Positions 35,229 to 47,250 of a DNA stretch of 64,000 bases are shown here, in pieces. The translations under genes and the position numbers were made by a program. The stretch's first letter is position 1; every line of letters begins with the position of its first letter. The notes under the pieces are model-generated. The model saw only the letters and a list, made by a program, of their open reading frames with translations. It ran no database searches and was not told the DNA's origin. The stretch is from Welwitschia mirabilis (Eukaryota > Gnetophyta > Gnetopsida > Welwitschiales), in NCBI GenBank assembly GCA_051453625.1, contig JBOZIK010000001.1, positions 93,241,745 through 93,305,744 of the forward strand, in the 5' to 3' direction.

Positions 35229-36384
35229 GAGTATTTACCTATCCTAAAAACATTAACTACATGGCTTACTTATGAACCATACATGTTTCTATATGGATGT
35301 TTCTTGTTCTTCTTTATCCTTTAATTAAGATCTTAATTTCACTATGTAGCAAAATTCTTTTAGAAACATAGAGAATGAAAAATCTAAAATAATACTCCCA
35401 TGATTTATGATATATTTCATGAAGAGGAATTTTTTCTAATAAACCATGACCTGTGAGGTAGGAACTACTTATTAAAATAAGTTTTGATTAAAATAAAGAG
35501 TAAGTTTATTTGCAAGGACATCATGATTAGACAACATGAGGGGGATATACATGGAGGTCATAAATAAACTCCAATGGACATTGTCATGTGTTATTCGAAG
35601 GCAGGGTGATACTATTTAACAACTCTTGTTGAGTGACAGAAGTTAATCCATCAGTAGTTATTAGAAAAGGAAACTAAATAAATCTGCATGAACAAATGAA
35701 CAAAAGGATATTAAGACATAATGCATTAAGAAACAATTAGAAATGATTTATAGGAGAAGTGTTTAGTTTGCAAGCTAGAGGATATATAAGTAGACGACCA
35801 TCGACTGGCACACAGACATAGGATGTGATTGGAAAAGGAAAAAAATGCAAGCAAAAAAGAGATGGAGAAGATGTAAAACAAAGGATTAGATGAGGTAAGT
35901 NNNNNNNNNNTCCTGTAAAGGTACCAATTATGCGCCAAATGCTGACCAAACAAATAGTACATGGGTCTACAATGTGGTGTAAAAGAAGAAATTATTAGTA
36001 AGAACTCATAGAAAGGAAGGACAACACAAAATCAAAGGGTAGATGCTTTTGTGGAGAAGGGGGATGGTTGTAAATTCTTCATTTAAAGAAGAGGCATATT
36101 AAATAGTATGCATACAGTGGCTTATGATGTTCCAAGTAGGTAGAAAGAGAGGGACCACATGAGGAAAGAGATGATGATCAAAAGGAGTCAAAGATACTTT
36201 AATTTATTTTAAGAATTCTTGAAGTGAATATGGTGATAGCCTAAGGTGCTATGTCAAGACATAAAAGAGGATGATGAATGGAATATATAACTAGTTACAA
36301 ATCGATGTTCATCTAGCTTTTTGTATCTAAGTCATATATGACTAAAAAATAAATAAGCTAAATGGAAAAAGTTACACCTAACAG

Positions 36385-36480
36385 GACTTAAAATCAAGAC
36401 CTTGTATTAGACTTAAACTCAAGATCTTGCATTAGATACCATCTTAACTTAATTAGTTATACTATAGTTTCACTGAAGAT
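36385..36480 (-). repeat. second tRNA-like fragment with 25-bp duplication
   Basis: On the minus strand TAATTAAGTTAAGATGGTAT is followed by AAGATCTTGAGTTTAAGTC, a Pol III A/B-box layout. The B-box part (25 bp) is doubled, 36385-36409 and 36410-36434. The other LTR has it only once, at about 43553-43625. Confidence 0.45.
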
Positions 36481-38159
36481 TAATTTATAAAATACAATAT
36501 ATGAGCTATACTTATAACTACCAACTAGTAAATATAAACTAGTTATATCTTGACATAGCTACATGATAACTTCAAGAAGCATACATATAACTATATAATT
36601 CTCAAAACTAGCTCTTGCAAAGAGAAAGAAGATGATAAATATAATCACACAAATTTCTACAAATTCTAAAAAAATAATAAAATATCTCTCTATACTTAGA
36701 TAATAACATGACTAAATTATGACAAAATGTCTACATCATATCAAGCTATCTTGTAATACATATCCCTCACATAGGATCCTCTTTTTCAAAATAACTACTA
36801 AAACATAATAATTCAAACAACTAAAGTAAACAAGTAGATAACACCTAGTTCTTGTAGTAATCTATAGTGCTTATTAGTTTCATATAGATGTATGATGTAA
36901 GAAATACATCCATCATAGTTACTAGTATGATCCAAGACAAAGAATAGATATGTATAAGATCCCTCAAGTACAAGGTAAAGGACTAGGTCATGATAGGCAT
37001 GACCAAGACTTCTCATCAATTTAATATTATCTTCTTTACTATTATTTCGTAATAATTTTTAGTAATCGATTTGCACATAAATAGAAGGGATAAAATAATA
37101 ATATTTAGGTACATTTCCCCCTTTGTTTCTAGAGGTTCATTCCCATGGTTGTGGGACTTACAATAGAAAGTGTCACTTTCTAAGGTTCAAACAACTAGTT
37201 ACCCTTACTAGCTTTAATTTCATAGTTTAACATATCACAATATAGCTTAATGATCAGTATAAACTAATCACAAAATGGCTTATAAAATGGCTGATAAGAC
37301 TCAGTCAGAAATAATTAAGAATAAAATAAGTAAGAATTCATAATTGTACAAGTCCTCATAAATGACCCACATAAGGCATAGACTCTATAGACTTCTAAAA
37401 TACTTATAAAATATTAGTAAAAAGACTTCAAAATTGTATGATTATTACTAGTAAAACTTCTTTAAAAATGCATGGGAACATAAGAAACACTAATATCATG
37501 AAAGTATTACAAGATAAGTTGAGATCATGCAAAAATACAAGAGGAAGTTGGTACCATACCTATTCTAATCTAAGCCTTCAAGTACTATTATTTGTATCCA
37601 AGCCCTAATACATTCACCATTGCAAGGTATGAATATATAACTCTAATGGCTAGGGGACTCAAGTATTTATTAAAAAAGACTAAAATTAAGGTTTAAGTTT
37701 TTATAGTTAGTTTAGGTTTTCATAACCTTTACTTTCTAAGCCTATACATTACGTATAAATAATAATATAATATAATAATACTAAGTAAATTTAACTACAC
37801 AAAATAAATAACATCAGTAAATACTTTAGATCACATATATTTACTATTTCATGATTAAGACATAATTAAAAGAAACCTATATTAAAGCTATGATTAATTT
37901 TCAAAAGTAAGTCAAGGGATCTAATTATAAACCATAATAATAGGGAAAAACATGCATAAGTAATAGTAAATTCCATAATTAACTAAATCTTTCAATTTAT
38001 TAACAAAAAGTAATAATTGTAAGTTAATCTTTTAATAAATTCTAAAATAACTAATAAGCAAATACTTAGTTTTTCTATTATTTCTATTATTATTTCTAAA
38101 TAATTTGCAACTACTCTAAATTATTATTATTATTTATTTAAATCATTATTAGGTTTCCA

Positions 38160-39330
38160 CTGCATGGTATCATTCTCTAATTCCCATGTTACCTTATCTT
38201 TTGTCTACCTCAACCATTTAATCTTATAGAACTTAATTTTTTTCCTTTGAAGTACCATTTCTTTCTAATCTAAGAGTTTTATTGGTTAAGATTCTATAGT
38301 ATAATCAAGAAGAATAATTATATCTTAATATGGGATAACGTTGATTCCATTAAAAATACATTTCCTAAGTAGCGACACATGAAATACATTATGTTGCATA
38401 TACAATTATGGTAGTAGAGCTAATTCATAAGTTATAAATCCAAATATCCTAGTAATCTGATATAGCATTATAAATCTTGGAGATAATTGATCTTTCTTAC
38501 CAAATTTGAAAACTCCTTTAAATATGGAACATTGAGAAATACATGATTTCCTTCTTGGAATTCTAAATGTCTTCTATTTTCATTTTCATACTTTTCCTTT
38601 TTATCTTTCACTGCTCAAAGTATGTTCTTAATTTTCTTATCTTTTTCTTGTAAGTGTTGAGTGGATAAAACTCATAATATTCTTTTATATATTACATCAA
38701 ATCAGGATACTGGAGTTCTACATATTCTTCCATATAGGGCTTTAAATGATGCACATCTAATTAACTCTTAATAACTATTATTATAAATAAATTCTACCAA
38801 TGAAAAATGATCTATCCAAGATCTTGTAAAATCCAAAATAATAAACCTTAAAAAATCTCCTAATTTTTGATTTATCCTTTTAGTTTGCTAATTAGTATTA
38901 GGATGAAAAGTTATACTCAACATTATTTTCGTGCCTAATTCATTATGAAAATATATCCAAAATCTACATGTAAATGTACTATCTATATTAGAACCTTAGG
39001 AATTCCATGGAGCTTAATAACATTTTTGATGCACTCTCTTATAATTCATTCAGCCATTTCAGTTGTTTTAACTAGAAAAGAATATGAACACTTGATGAAA
39101 AGATTCACTATTACTAAAATAGAATCATATCCTTTCTTGGCCCTAAGATAGCTTATATAAAATCCATGCCTACTATTTTCTATTTTTAATCTATAACATT
39201 ATGGAGACATAAAAGTCTTGATGTATGTTTATGCTCTACCTTTACTAATTGACAAGTCATACACTTAGTTATAGAGTTAACTATTCCTAACGTTATCGCT
39301 GATCACTAATAATCCTATTTAATATTCTTT
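38160..39330 (-). pseudogene. chromovirus integrase and chromodomain relic
   Basis: Integrase inserts element DNA into the chromosome; in chromoviruses a C-terminal chromodomain guides it to heterochromatin. Minus-strand pieces in order are a zinc-binding tail TCQLVKVEHK (about 39270-39240), GMDFI and SSKTTEMAE (about 39170 and 39080-39050), then NVIKLHGIP (about 39035-39000). The C-terminal part reads HLEFQEGNHVFL and NNVFHVSLLRK (about 38570-38370). The chromodomain reads LQRKKIKFYKIKWLR and VTWELE (about 38265-38170). Stops interrupt every block. The small plus-strand frame at 38945-39151 is only the antisense of the core. Confidence 0.8.
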
Positions 39331-39559
39331 TACATCTTGTTAACTCCTAAGTAAATAGCATATTTAGTTACATAAAACTCATTAAAGATTATGTATTTAA
39401 TCCTTATCACATTAGGTATCATAATATTTTCTAAGTAGGATACTAATTGGTATTTTAAGAGGTAAATCCTTTCATTCTAGTTTTTCTAACTCTTCCACAT
39501 AGGGAATAACTTTATTGTTCCTCATGAGTTATTTTTTATAAATTACTATCCACTCTTAA

Positions 39560-40080
39560 GTTATAGAGTGCATGCCTCCTTTAACTCAAAGCATTTGTAA
39601 ATACATTTTCCTTTCTTACATGATAGTTCACTATTAAGTTATAATCCTATAAAAATTCCACCCATATTTTTTGCCTAGATTTATATTAGGTTGTATGTGA
39701 GTATACTATAAAGTCTTATGATTTGTTAAAATTTCTATATGTTTACCATAGAGATAATTCCTCCAAATTTGCAATGCATGTATAATGAATACTAGTTCTA
39801 AGTCATGAAAAAAATAATTCTTCTTGTGATTCTTTAATTGTCTAGATGCATAATTTATCACCTTATCTTTTTGCATTAAAATTAATTCTAAGCCTTCACT
39901 TGAGGCATCTACATAAATTGTGTAACTAGTTTTGATATTATCAAAACTAGTGCTAAGACAAAAATTAATTATAACAATTGTAGAGCTCCGTCACATCATT
40001 TTATCCATTCAAACATTTTATTCTTTATGAATAAAGAGGTTAGAGAAGAAGCTACCTTAGAAAAATTTTAATAAGTCTTT
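39560..40080 (-). pseudogene. chromovirus RT/RNase H relic
   Basis: RNase H removes the RNA strand during reverse transcription. The minus strand reads YTIYVDASSEG with the first catalytic Asp (about 39930-39900), then YASRQLKNHKKNYFFHDLEL and IWRNYLYGKHIEILTNHKTL (about 39860-39700). The small part before it (about 40080-39950) matches only the connection region after the RT palm. No YxDD-type RT motif or upstream finger block is found between here and the protease. Confidence 0.8.
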
Positions 40081-40379
40081 TATAGTATCCTATAAGGCAA
40101 AGAAAACTTTAAAATCTTTATTTCTACTTGGAGGACAACTTGGTAACTCTTGAAGAAATGAATCTACATATTCTTTCTATACCAATATGTTTAAAACCTT
40201 TGACTAAGATTGGAGGAAACATAGAAACCAAACTATTTTTAAAGTTCTTCTTATCTTCACATATTTCATCATCTGCTTCTTACTTACCAATCCTTAGTAG
40301 TAGGACTAAAGGTGATGGATAGCTAAACCTTCATATCATTTCTCTTAACACTATGACCTTTTTAGAAAAGTAATTTATT

Positions 40380-40700
40380 CGGGCTCTATTTTTCTATTAC
40401 CAATTCATGCTTATAATGACATTAAAATATCCCAACTCCAAAATTAAAAATTGGACTTGGAAAATATAACCTCCAATAATAACATTACATATAGAGGTCT
40501 TGCCAAGATTCCTAATCGTACTACCATCTGAGAGTTCCATAACCACTTTATTTTTAGCATGTACTTTTGTAAATAACTTATGAGATATAAAAAGGATATG
40601 AAAGAAAATGTTTACCTTGGATCTAATAAAATTCTAACAAGAATATTAAATAAAGTACCTTTAGTTTTCAAGATCACTAATGATTGAGAATATTCCTTAT
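40380..40700 (-). pseudogene. chromovirus aspartic protease relic
   Basis: The minus strand reads ILVRILLDPR-stop-TFSFIS, where the family has VLFDSGATHSFIS, so the catalytic DSG triad is lost. Downstream VVMELSDGSTI, NLGKTSICNVIIGGYIF and YFNVIISMNWL follow; the last corresponds to the conserved ILGMDWL. Normally this protease cuts the Gag-Pol polyprotein. Confidence 0.75.
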
Positions 40701-40756
40701 ATATTATTGCATATAAATTCCTAACATCAACTACACTTTATTCCTCTTTCTTCTTT

Positions 40757-41600
40757 TTAGGACAATTCCTAATCATATGGGGTCCTCCATAATTATAACA
40801 TCTAGCAGTTTTAGGATCTTAAGATTTGGTTTCTATAGTAGGCATAACTTTTAGTGGTATCAAGGATTCCTTTCCTCTTTCTTTGGATTGTATTACCTTC
40901 ATTTTATTTACTATTACAAACTCATATTGACCCCTATCTCTGGCTTCTTCTGTGCTCTTGAAGAAGGGCATTTTTCTGGCTTGAATTCCTATTTGCTCTT
41001 GTGAATTTTCTTGATTATTCCTAAAATTTATACTACTATTCCATTATTATTTAGAAACTCTAACCTTCTCCAAGGCTCTAGAAATATCCTTAGTTAGAAT
41101 AATTTAATTTGTCTTTGAATTTCAGGATGTAGGCTACCCACCAATCTTTCTATTTCCACCACTGCATGCTAGGTATCTTTAGTACATATCTCAATAGCTA
41201 CATAAAAGTTGTTTTTGTATTGGACTGCTAATATTAATCCTTGCTTGATGTTGTAAAATCCCCCTACCTTAGTATTTTTATAGTAGTCTAATATGTACCT
41301 AGCTCAAAACCATTCTTCAAAGTCCTCCTAAGATAGATGATTAGAAAAATTGGGTTGTGCCTTCTCCACGTCCCACCATAAACGTATGTTATTCCTAAGT
41401 TGATGCACAAATAAGATAATATTTTGCTCTAAAGTGAAATTAAACTATTTCAATTTCCTATTTATAGAATATAACCAAGCTTCCACTTCCACTACATTAT
41501 TAGATCCTTTAAAGTTGGCGGACTTATCTACCTAAACTACATCATTAGCTTTTGAGTTATATATTCATCATTTTTATCATTTCATTGATCTTAGAATCCA
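40757..41600 (-). pseudogene. chromovirus gag relic with CCHC knuckle
   Basis: Gag forms the particle. The minus strand gives the Retrotrans_gag block: NFKGSNNVVEVEAWLYSINR, then FVHQLRNNIRLWW and FEEWF (about 41520-41310), and later EIERLVGSLHPEIQ (about 41160-41110). The zinc knuckle at 40806-40757 reads CYNYGGPHMIRNC. Its second cysteine is replaced by Tyr, so the zinc site is broken. Frame shifts and stops occur throughout. Confidence 0.75.
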
Positions 41601-41768
41601 TCTACCAAATGATTCACAATGATTACTAAAGATATAACATTTGTAGATGATGATACTGCTTGTCTTAGAGCAATTTATCAATATTGCCCATTTTTTACTA
41701 TGAATAATCAAGGTAAATACTATATTAAAAAAACATCCCCTATACTAAATCTAATGTTATAACCTAAC

Positions 41769-41780
41769 ACTATGATACCA
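41769..41780 (-). promoter_or_regulatory. primer binding site (initiator Met-tRNA)
   Basis: Minus-strand TGGTATCATAGT matches the common plant site TGGTATCAGAGC at ten of twelve bases. It lies three bases from the TG that begins the LTR at 41784. Confidence 0.8.
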
Positions 41781-41783
41781 AAA

Positions 41784-44700
41784 TGTAATGTATGCTTTTA
41801 ACATTTATCATAATCATAATAACTTAGTGCCAAAATTAAAACATTAAAAATATTATTATACTAGGTTTTAAATGTAGTACTTCAACCCATATGACTCAAC
41901 TATTAATTTGCTTATCTCATTGACATTTGTACCTCAGTTACTTAAAGCATGTATAGGACATTGCTTAGTTTAGATAATTTAATTTAGAAAATAACTAAAT
42001 GGTTTCTAATATATTTAATTAGATGTTTCTAGATTAAGTTTTATCCCACTTAATAGCTTGATTTAATATGGGTAGGAAAAGAAATAATAATTAATCTACC
42101 ATAGGTGGATAGACTTACTATATACTAAAATATTTCCCTTTTTAAATTTAATGTTGTAAAGGGAAATTAATGCTATATAGGGAATATAATGATAATTATT
42201 CTTATCATTATAAGATAAGCATATATATAAAAAAATTATTTCATGACTTCAACTTAAGATCTACCATTTTATAGAGTTTCTTCCTAATGACTGCACTCTT
42301 GGTTCTTCTATATTTATTTGTCTTAATAAATTTAACTATGTAGCTGATTTGTGGACCATATGCATTTCTATATAGATGTTTCTTATCCTCTATTATACTT
42401 TAATTAAGGTTTTAATATCACTATCTAGGTAAAAATTTTTAAGAAAACATAAGAAAGGAAGAATCTAAAATAATACTCCCATGGTTTATAATAGATTTTA
42501 TGAAGAGGTATTTTTACTAATAAACCATGATTTGTGAGGTAGGAACTACTATTAGAATGGATTTTAGTTGAAATAGAGAATAATTATTTTCAAGGGCATC
42601 ATGAATAGGTGATAGGAGGTGGACATTATCATGTCTTATTTAAAGGAAGAGCGGTGCCCTTTAACAACACTTATTAAGTAGGAAGAGTTAATTCATTAGC
42701 AGTTATCAGAGGAAAAAAATAAATAAAATATGCATAGTAGAATGAATAAAAGGATATTGAGACATGATGAATTAAGAAATAATTAGCTATATTTGTAGGA
42801 GAAGAACTCAGTTTACAAGTCATAAAAAATATAAGTAGGTGACTATCAGCTGACACACAAACACAAGACATGATTGGGATAAGCAAAAAAAAACACAAGT
42901 AGAATAGAGATGGAGAAGATGTAGAATAGAGGATTAAAGGAGATAATTTTTTTTTTAAACAGAGGTAGTAATTATGATCTTGACATTTACTAGCTGAATA
43001 TGCATGAGGAGGAGAGGTTGACTATGAGAAGGACACAACTACATATGGTTCAAGTGCAAAATCCCACAGTGAAGAAATGATCACTAAAATAAAATAGAAA
43101 GAAGGAAAATATTGATTTGCTTGGAATATTCTGGAAGATCAAGAACATAGAGTGAGAGAGACATGTGGGAAAAAGGGATGTTGTTAAAACATAGTAGTAG
43201 CAAGGAAAAGGAAATGCTAACCACTGGAGACAGAGAGAAGGAATGTGAATCTACAAGACAGCGAGGGAGGAGATATTACTAGTGAGAACATAGTAGAAAG
43301 AAAGGACAACATAAAACCAAAGAGAAAATGCTTACATGGAGGAAGAGAATAACTGTAAAGAATCACATTTGAAGGAGAGACATGTTAAATAGTATGCATA
43401 TAATGGATTATGTAAATATGGCAGTGACCAAATTATAATATAAAAGAGAGTGATGAATGGATTATATGACCAACGGCAATTAATGTTCTCCTAGATTTTT
43501 GCGCCTGAGTCATATATGATGTTAAAAAATAAATAAGTTGAATGATAAAAGTTGCACCTAATAGGACTTTAACTTTAGATCTTAGATTAGGCACTATCTG
43601 AACTTAACTAGTTATACTATAGTTTACTTAAGAATAATTTATGAAAGACAATATATAAACTATACTTATAACTATTAGTTATTGAAAGTAAACTAGATAT
43701 GTCTTAATGTGATTACATGATAACTTCAAGAAGCATACACATACATATATAATTCTTAAAAATAGCTCTTGCAAAGCGGGACATGATGATAAATATAATC
43801 ATACACATTTTTGCAAATTCCAAGAAGATAAAAAAATGTTTACTTATGCCTAAATAATAACATGACTAAATTATAACAAAACATATATAGAATATCAAAT
43901 CATCTAGTAATATATGTCCCCCACATAGGATCCTCTTTTTAAAATAACTACTAAAACATGATATTATAAATGACTACGAGACAAGTTCTCATAGAAATAT
44001 TTAGTGCTTCTTAATTTTCTCTTTTACATCAGGTCATACACATAAATATGTGATGTGAGAACTACATATGTCATAGTTCCTAATATGATCCAAGGTAAAG
44101 AATAGATAAGTATAGGATTTTCTAAGTATAGGGTAAAGGACTGTGTCATAAAGGATATGACCAAGACTTCTTATTAATCTAATGTTATCCTTTTTACTAT
44201 TGTTCCATAATAATTTTCAGTAATTTAGTTGCACACAACTAGAAGGGACAAAATAACAATATTTGTACACATTGTTTCTTTTGTTTTTAGAGGTTTAGTC
44301 CCATGACCATGGGATTCACAATAGAGAGTATCACTCTTTGAGGTTTAAACAACTGGCTACCCTAGCTTAGTTTTAGTTTCATAGTTTAGCATATCACAAT
44401 ATAGGTCAATGGTTGGTACAAAAATAATCATAAAATGGATTAAGAATGAACTAACTACAAGACTTGATAAAAATTAATTAACAACAAGATAAGTAAGGAT
44501 TCACAATTGTATAAGGTTCTCATAAATGATCCACCTGAAGCATAGATTATATAGACTCCTAAATAACTCTTACAAAATATTAGTAAAAAGGCTTTAAGAT
44601 TATATGATTATTGCTAAAAAAATCTCTAAACATGCATGATAACATAAGAGACATCAATATTATGAGAATATTACAAGATAAGTTGAGGCCATGTAAAATA

Positions 44701-45290
44701 CAAGAGGAGGTTGGAACCATAATTACTCTAAGCTAGGCCTTCAAGTACTACTATTTGTATCTAAACCCTAATACATTCATAATTTCAAGGTATGAATATA
44801 TGAATATAATGGCTAGGGGACTTAGGTATTCATAACAAGATACTAATAATATGGTTTAAGTTTCTATAGATAGTTTAGGTTCTCATAACCCTTTCTTTCC
44901 AAGTCTAACCACTAGGTGTAAATAATAATACAGCATAATAGTGCTAAATGAATTTAACTACATGAAATAAATAACATAAGTAAATGCTTTAGATCACATA
45001 TATTGACTATGTTATGATCAAGATATAATTAAAAGAAATATATATCAAAGCTACAGTTATTTACAAAAGTAAGTTAAGTGATCCAATTTTAAACCATAAT
45101 AATAAGAAAACAAACATGCATAAGTAATATAAATTCTATAATTAACTAAATATTTCAATTTATTAACCAGTAAGTTAATCTTTTAATAACTTCTAAAATA
45201 CATGAATGTAAATATTTAGTTTTACTATTACTTTTATTATTATTTATAAACAGTTTGCAACTATGGTAAATTTTTATTATATTTTTAATA
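41784..45290 (-). repeat. chromovirus 5' LTR
   Basis: Its left end TGTAATGTATGCTTTTAACA adjoins the primer binding site. It aligns with the other LTR to a shared TTTGCAACTA-GGTAAA near 45260, after which the AT-rich end cannot be placed exactly. It contains counterparts of both tRNA-like fragments (42240-42300 and about 43553-43625). Confidence 0.85.
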
Positions 45291-45299
45291 TTTAATTAT

Positions 45300-46190
45300 T
45301 TATATAAGTAAAGAGGAAGGTTTTTCTAACCTTAGGAAAAGTTGAATGTGACATTTAAGTCCCTTTTATAGATGAGGATGGAGTTGAGGTGGTTGAGAGA
45401 TTTTAGCTTGTAGTATTAAGTAGGATCTTCATCATTTAGCTTTTGGTAGATAAAATTCTTTCTTATAGCATTTGATGAAGGTTTTCTTATAGCATTAGGT
45501 AGATAAGACTTTGTCCTCTAACATTAGTTAGAAGCTTCATCACTTAGCATTTAGAGAAGATTATCTTATAACATTTAATAGAGATTATCATTTAGCATTA
45601 AGTGGAATCTTTATTATGATGAGTTCAATAGGTGGCCTTTGGAGCCAGATGCCTCTATCAACCTTTATTATTACCACATGTCTCCAATGCGACATACACA
45701 TGCCTTTGTCATATGTCTTCTAATGCTACTACTACTATATGTCACCACCTCTTGTCTCAATTACCACTATTGTTTTATGTGAAATTGTGTCCATCTTTTG
45801 CCATGTATTCTAAAACATGGCTAAAGATATGCAATAGTTATGAAGAAAAAAGTAAAATTAAGTTTTCTTTTAAAAGTAATAGAAGACATATTTTATGATT
45901 AAAACAATTAAATTAGTGTTTTTATTTACAATAAATCAACCTAAAACATTTGATATAGATGTCTATTTTTACATATTAATACAATTCTAATTGGACCTTT
46001 GCTAGACTATTAGCATAAAGTTAATAACTAAATGATCAACATGAAAAAATTATCTAAGGGAGAATACTTATGATAAATTATATATATTTTTGAAAAATTT
46101 TATGATCAATTTCTAAAACTATGATGTCAAATTTTAGAAATTATTTAAAACATGATGTGAAAACTAGATGTTATAGTCCTTAATTAAAAA
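45300..46190 (-). repeat. LTR-type repeat, family A copy 4, right half
   Basis: The copy continues with CCTTTTATAGATGAGGATGG, the tandem TAGGATCTTCATCATTTAGC region (about 45415-45620), TACCACATGTCTCCAATGC and ACATGGCTAAAGATATGCAA. These match copy 1 at about 3210 and 3641-4140. No chloroplast insert is present here. Together with 34000-34712 it shows a single LTR split by the chromovirus. Confidence 0.65.
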
Positions 46191-46719
46191 TAAACTTTAT
46201 CCTCAAAGTTTTATGATAGAAAGCATTAATGATTTTGATAACATATCCTTAAAAAATCCTGATAAGTCCTTTTATTAAAAGAAAAAGATATAAAGCAATG
46301 CAACTAAGCTACAAAGAGGGGAAACTACCTAATAAGAAATGGTCATTTTATTTCCTCCTAATAATTCTAAGTTAAAAGTCAATCCATAAAAAGTGATTTA
46401 TGCCTTATTATATTATTTTTAAGGTAATGGGAATGATGTGGAATGGGTGATGAAGATGGATAATGAAAAAATGGCAAATAACTCAATCACACAATCTATA
46501 AATAAAAGAGACAACCTATTTAAGTCAATGGCTTTTGTTATATTTTTGTAATTTTTAATGGATCTCAATATTAAATAAGCATATTATTGACCAAATAATT
46601 TATACAAATTCAAAAAACTATAGTAATTCTTAAGCATAGTATTCACCAATTTCCATCTTTTTATTTTCATTATTTTCCTTTTCTACTAGCATACATGTTC
46701 TTCATTTTAATCCATTAAA
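46191..46719. other. decayed DNA right of the split LTR
   Basis: Near 46197-46212 the minus strand reads AAAACTTTGAGGATAAAGTT, similar to the chromovirus end motif at about 13860. No other feature was recognised. Confidence 0.3.
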
Positions 46720-47250
46720 TCACATGAAGCATCTAATATTTGTGACATTTTCGTCCAATAGAGTTAAGCATATTATTTGTAAAGAAATTAGCGTTACATT
46801 ATTAACAAGTGTTTATAGCCTATATGCAGTTGATTATATCATAATTATATTGTTATAGATACATTGCTAATAAGCATCCATAGCATTGGCATAGTTAACT
46901 AAGCCTAATTAACTAATTAATGAGACATGCATTGGGAGAAGAGAAATTATTTTTCTTTTTATTCTCCTTCTAATAAATTATTTTTATGCATATAAGAGGG
47001 ATCCTTTTCTTATTATGCTAATAAAAAAAAATCTTGTTTTCATCAAAAGCTTTAGACATAAGAAACATAATATGAAGTCAGGTTTCACTTATTTTAGTTA
47101 TGTTTACCAAAATCAAAGACCTTAAGTGCATGTGACTTTAACAATCAAACTCAAGATAGACATAAATTTTATTTTAAAAATCATAAGTATACTTAATTAA
47201 AACCATTTATTAAGTGATAAGAAGATCATTTATTATTTATTTTTTTAAAG
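46720..47250 (-). repeat. repeat segment shared with 22480-22990
   Basis: Landmarks ATAGAGTTAAGCATATTATT, ATACATTGCTAATAAGCATC, AGTTAACTAAGCCTAATTAA and TTATGCATATAAGAGGG follow the order seen at 22480-22990. It belongs to the same non-coding part of that retroelement family. Confidence 0.55.

Larger units (their letters stand above)
34713..38140 (-). repeat. chromovirus 3' LTR
   Basis: It aligns with 41784-45290 along its whole length. Examples are GAAATAATAATTAATCTA, GATAAGCATATATA, CTAAAATAATACTCCCATG and TTTAGATCACATATATT, in the same order. It contains two Pol III-like fragments, a 25-bp duplication absent from the other LTR, and a 10-N gap. It was defined as 3' LTR from the minus orientation of pol. 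Confidence 0.85.
34713..45290 (-). mobile_element. nested Tekay/Del-type chromovirus (Ty3/gypsy), RT-deleted
   Basis: A minus-strand LTR retrotransposon with LTRs of about 3.4-3.5 kb at 34713-38140 and 41784-45290. The primer binding site lies at 41780-41769. The interior runs gag, CCHC knuckle, protease, RNase H, integrase and chromodomain from right to left. The very long LTRs, initiator-Met primer site and chromodomain fit the Tekay/Del lineage. Only about 300 bases separate the protease from the RNase H region, so the reverse transcriptase palm has been deleted. It inserted into an older LTR copy that flanks it on both sides. The LTRs differ at many positions, so the insertion is old. Confidence 0.8.

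Noticed and set aside
34713-38140. Small frames at 35726-35962 and 36813-37019 as genes
   Set aside because: They lie in an LTR, one crosses a 10-N gap, and the other LTR does not keep them intact in the same form.
38945-39151. Plus-strand 68-codon frame as a gene
   Set aside because: It is the antisense of the chromovirus integrase core.
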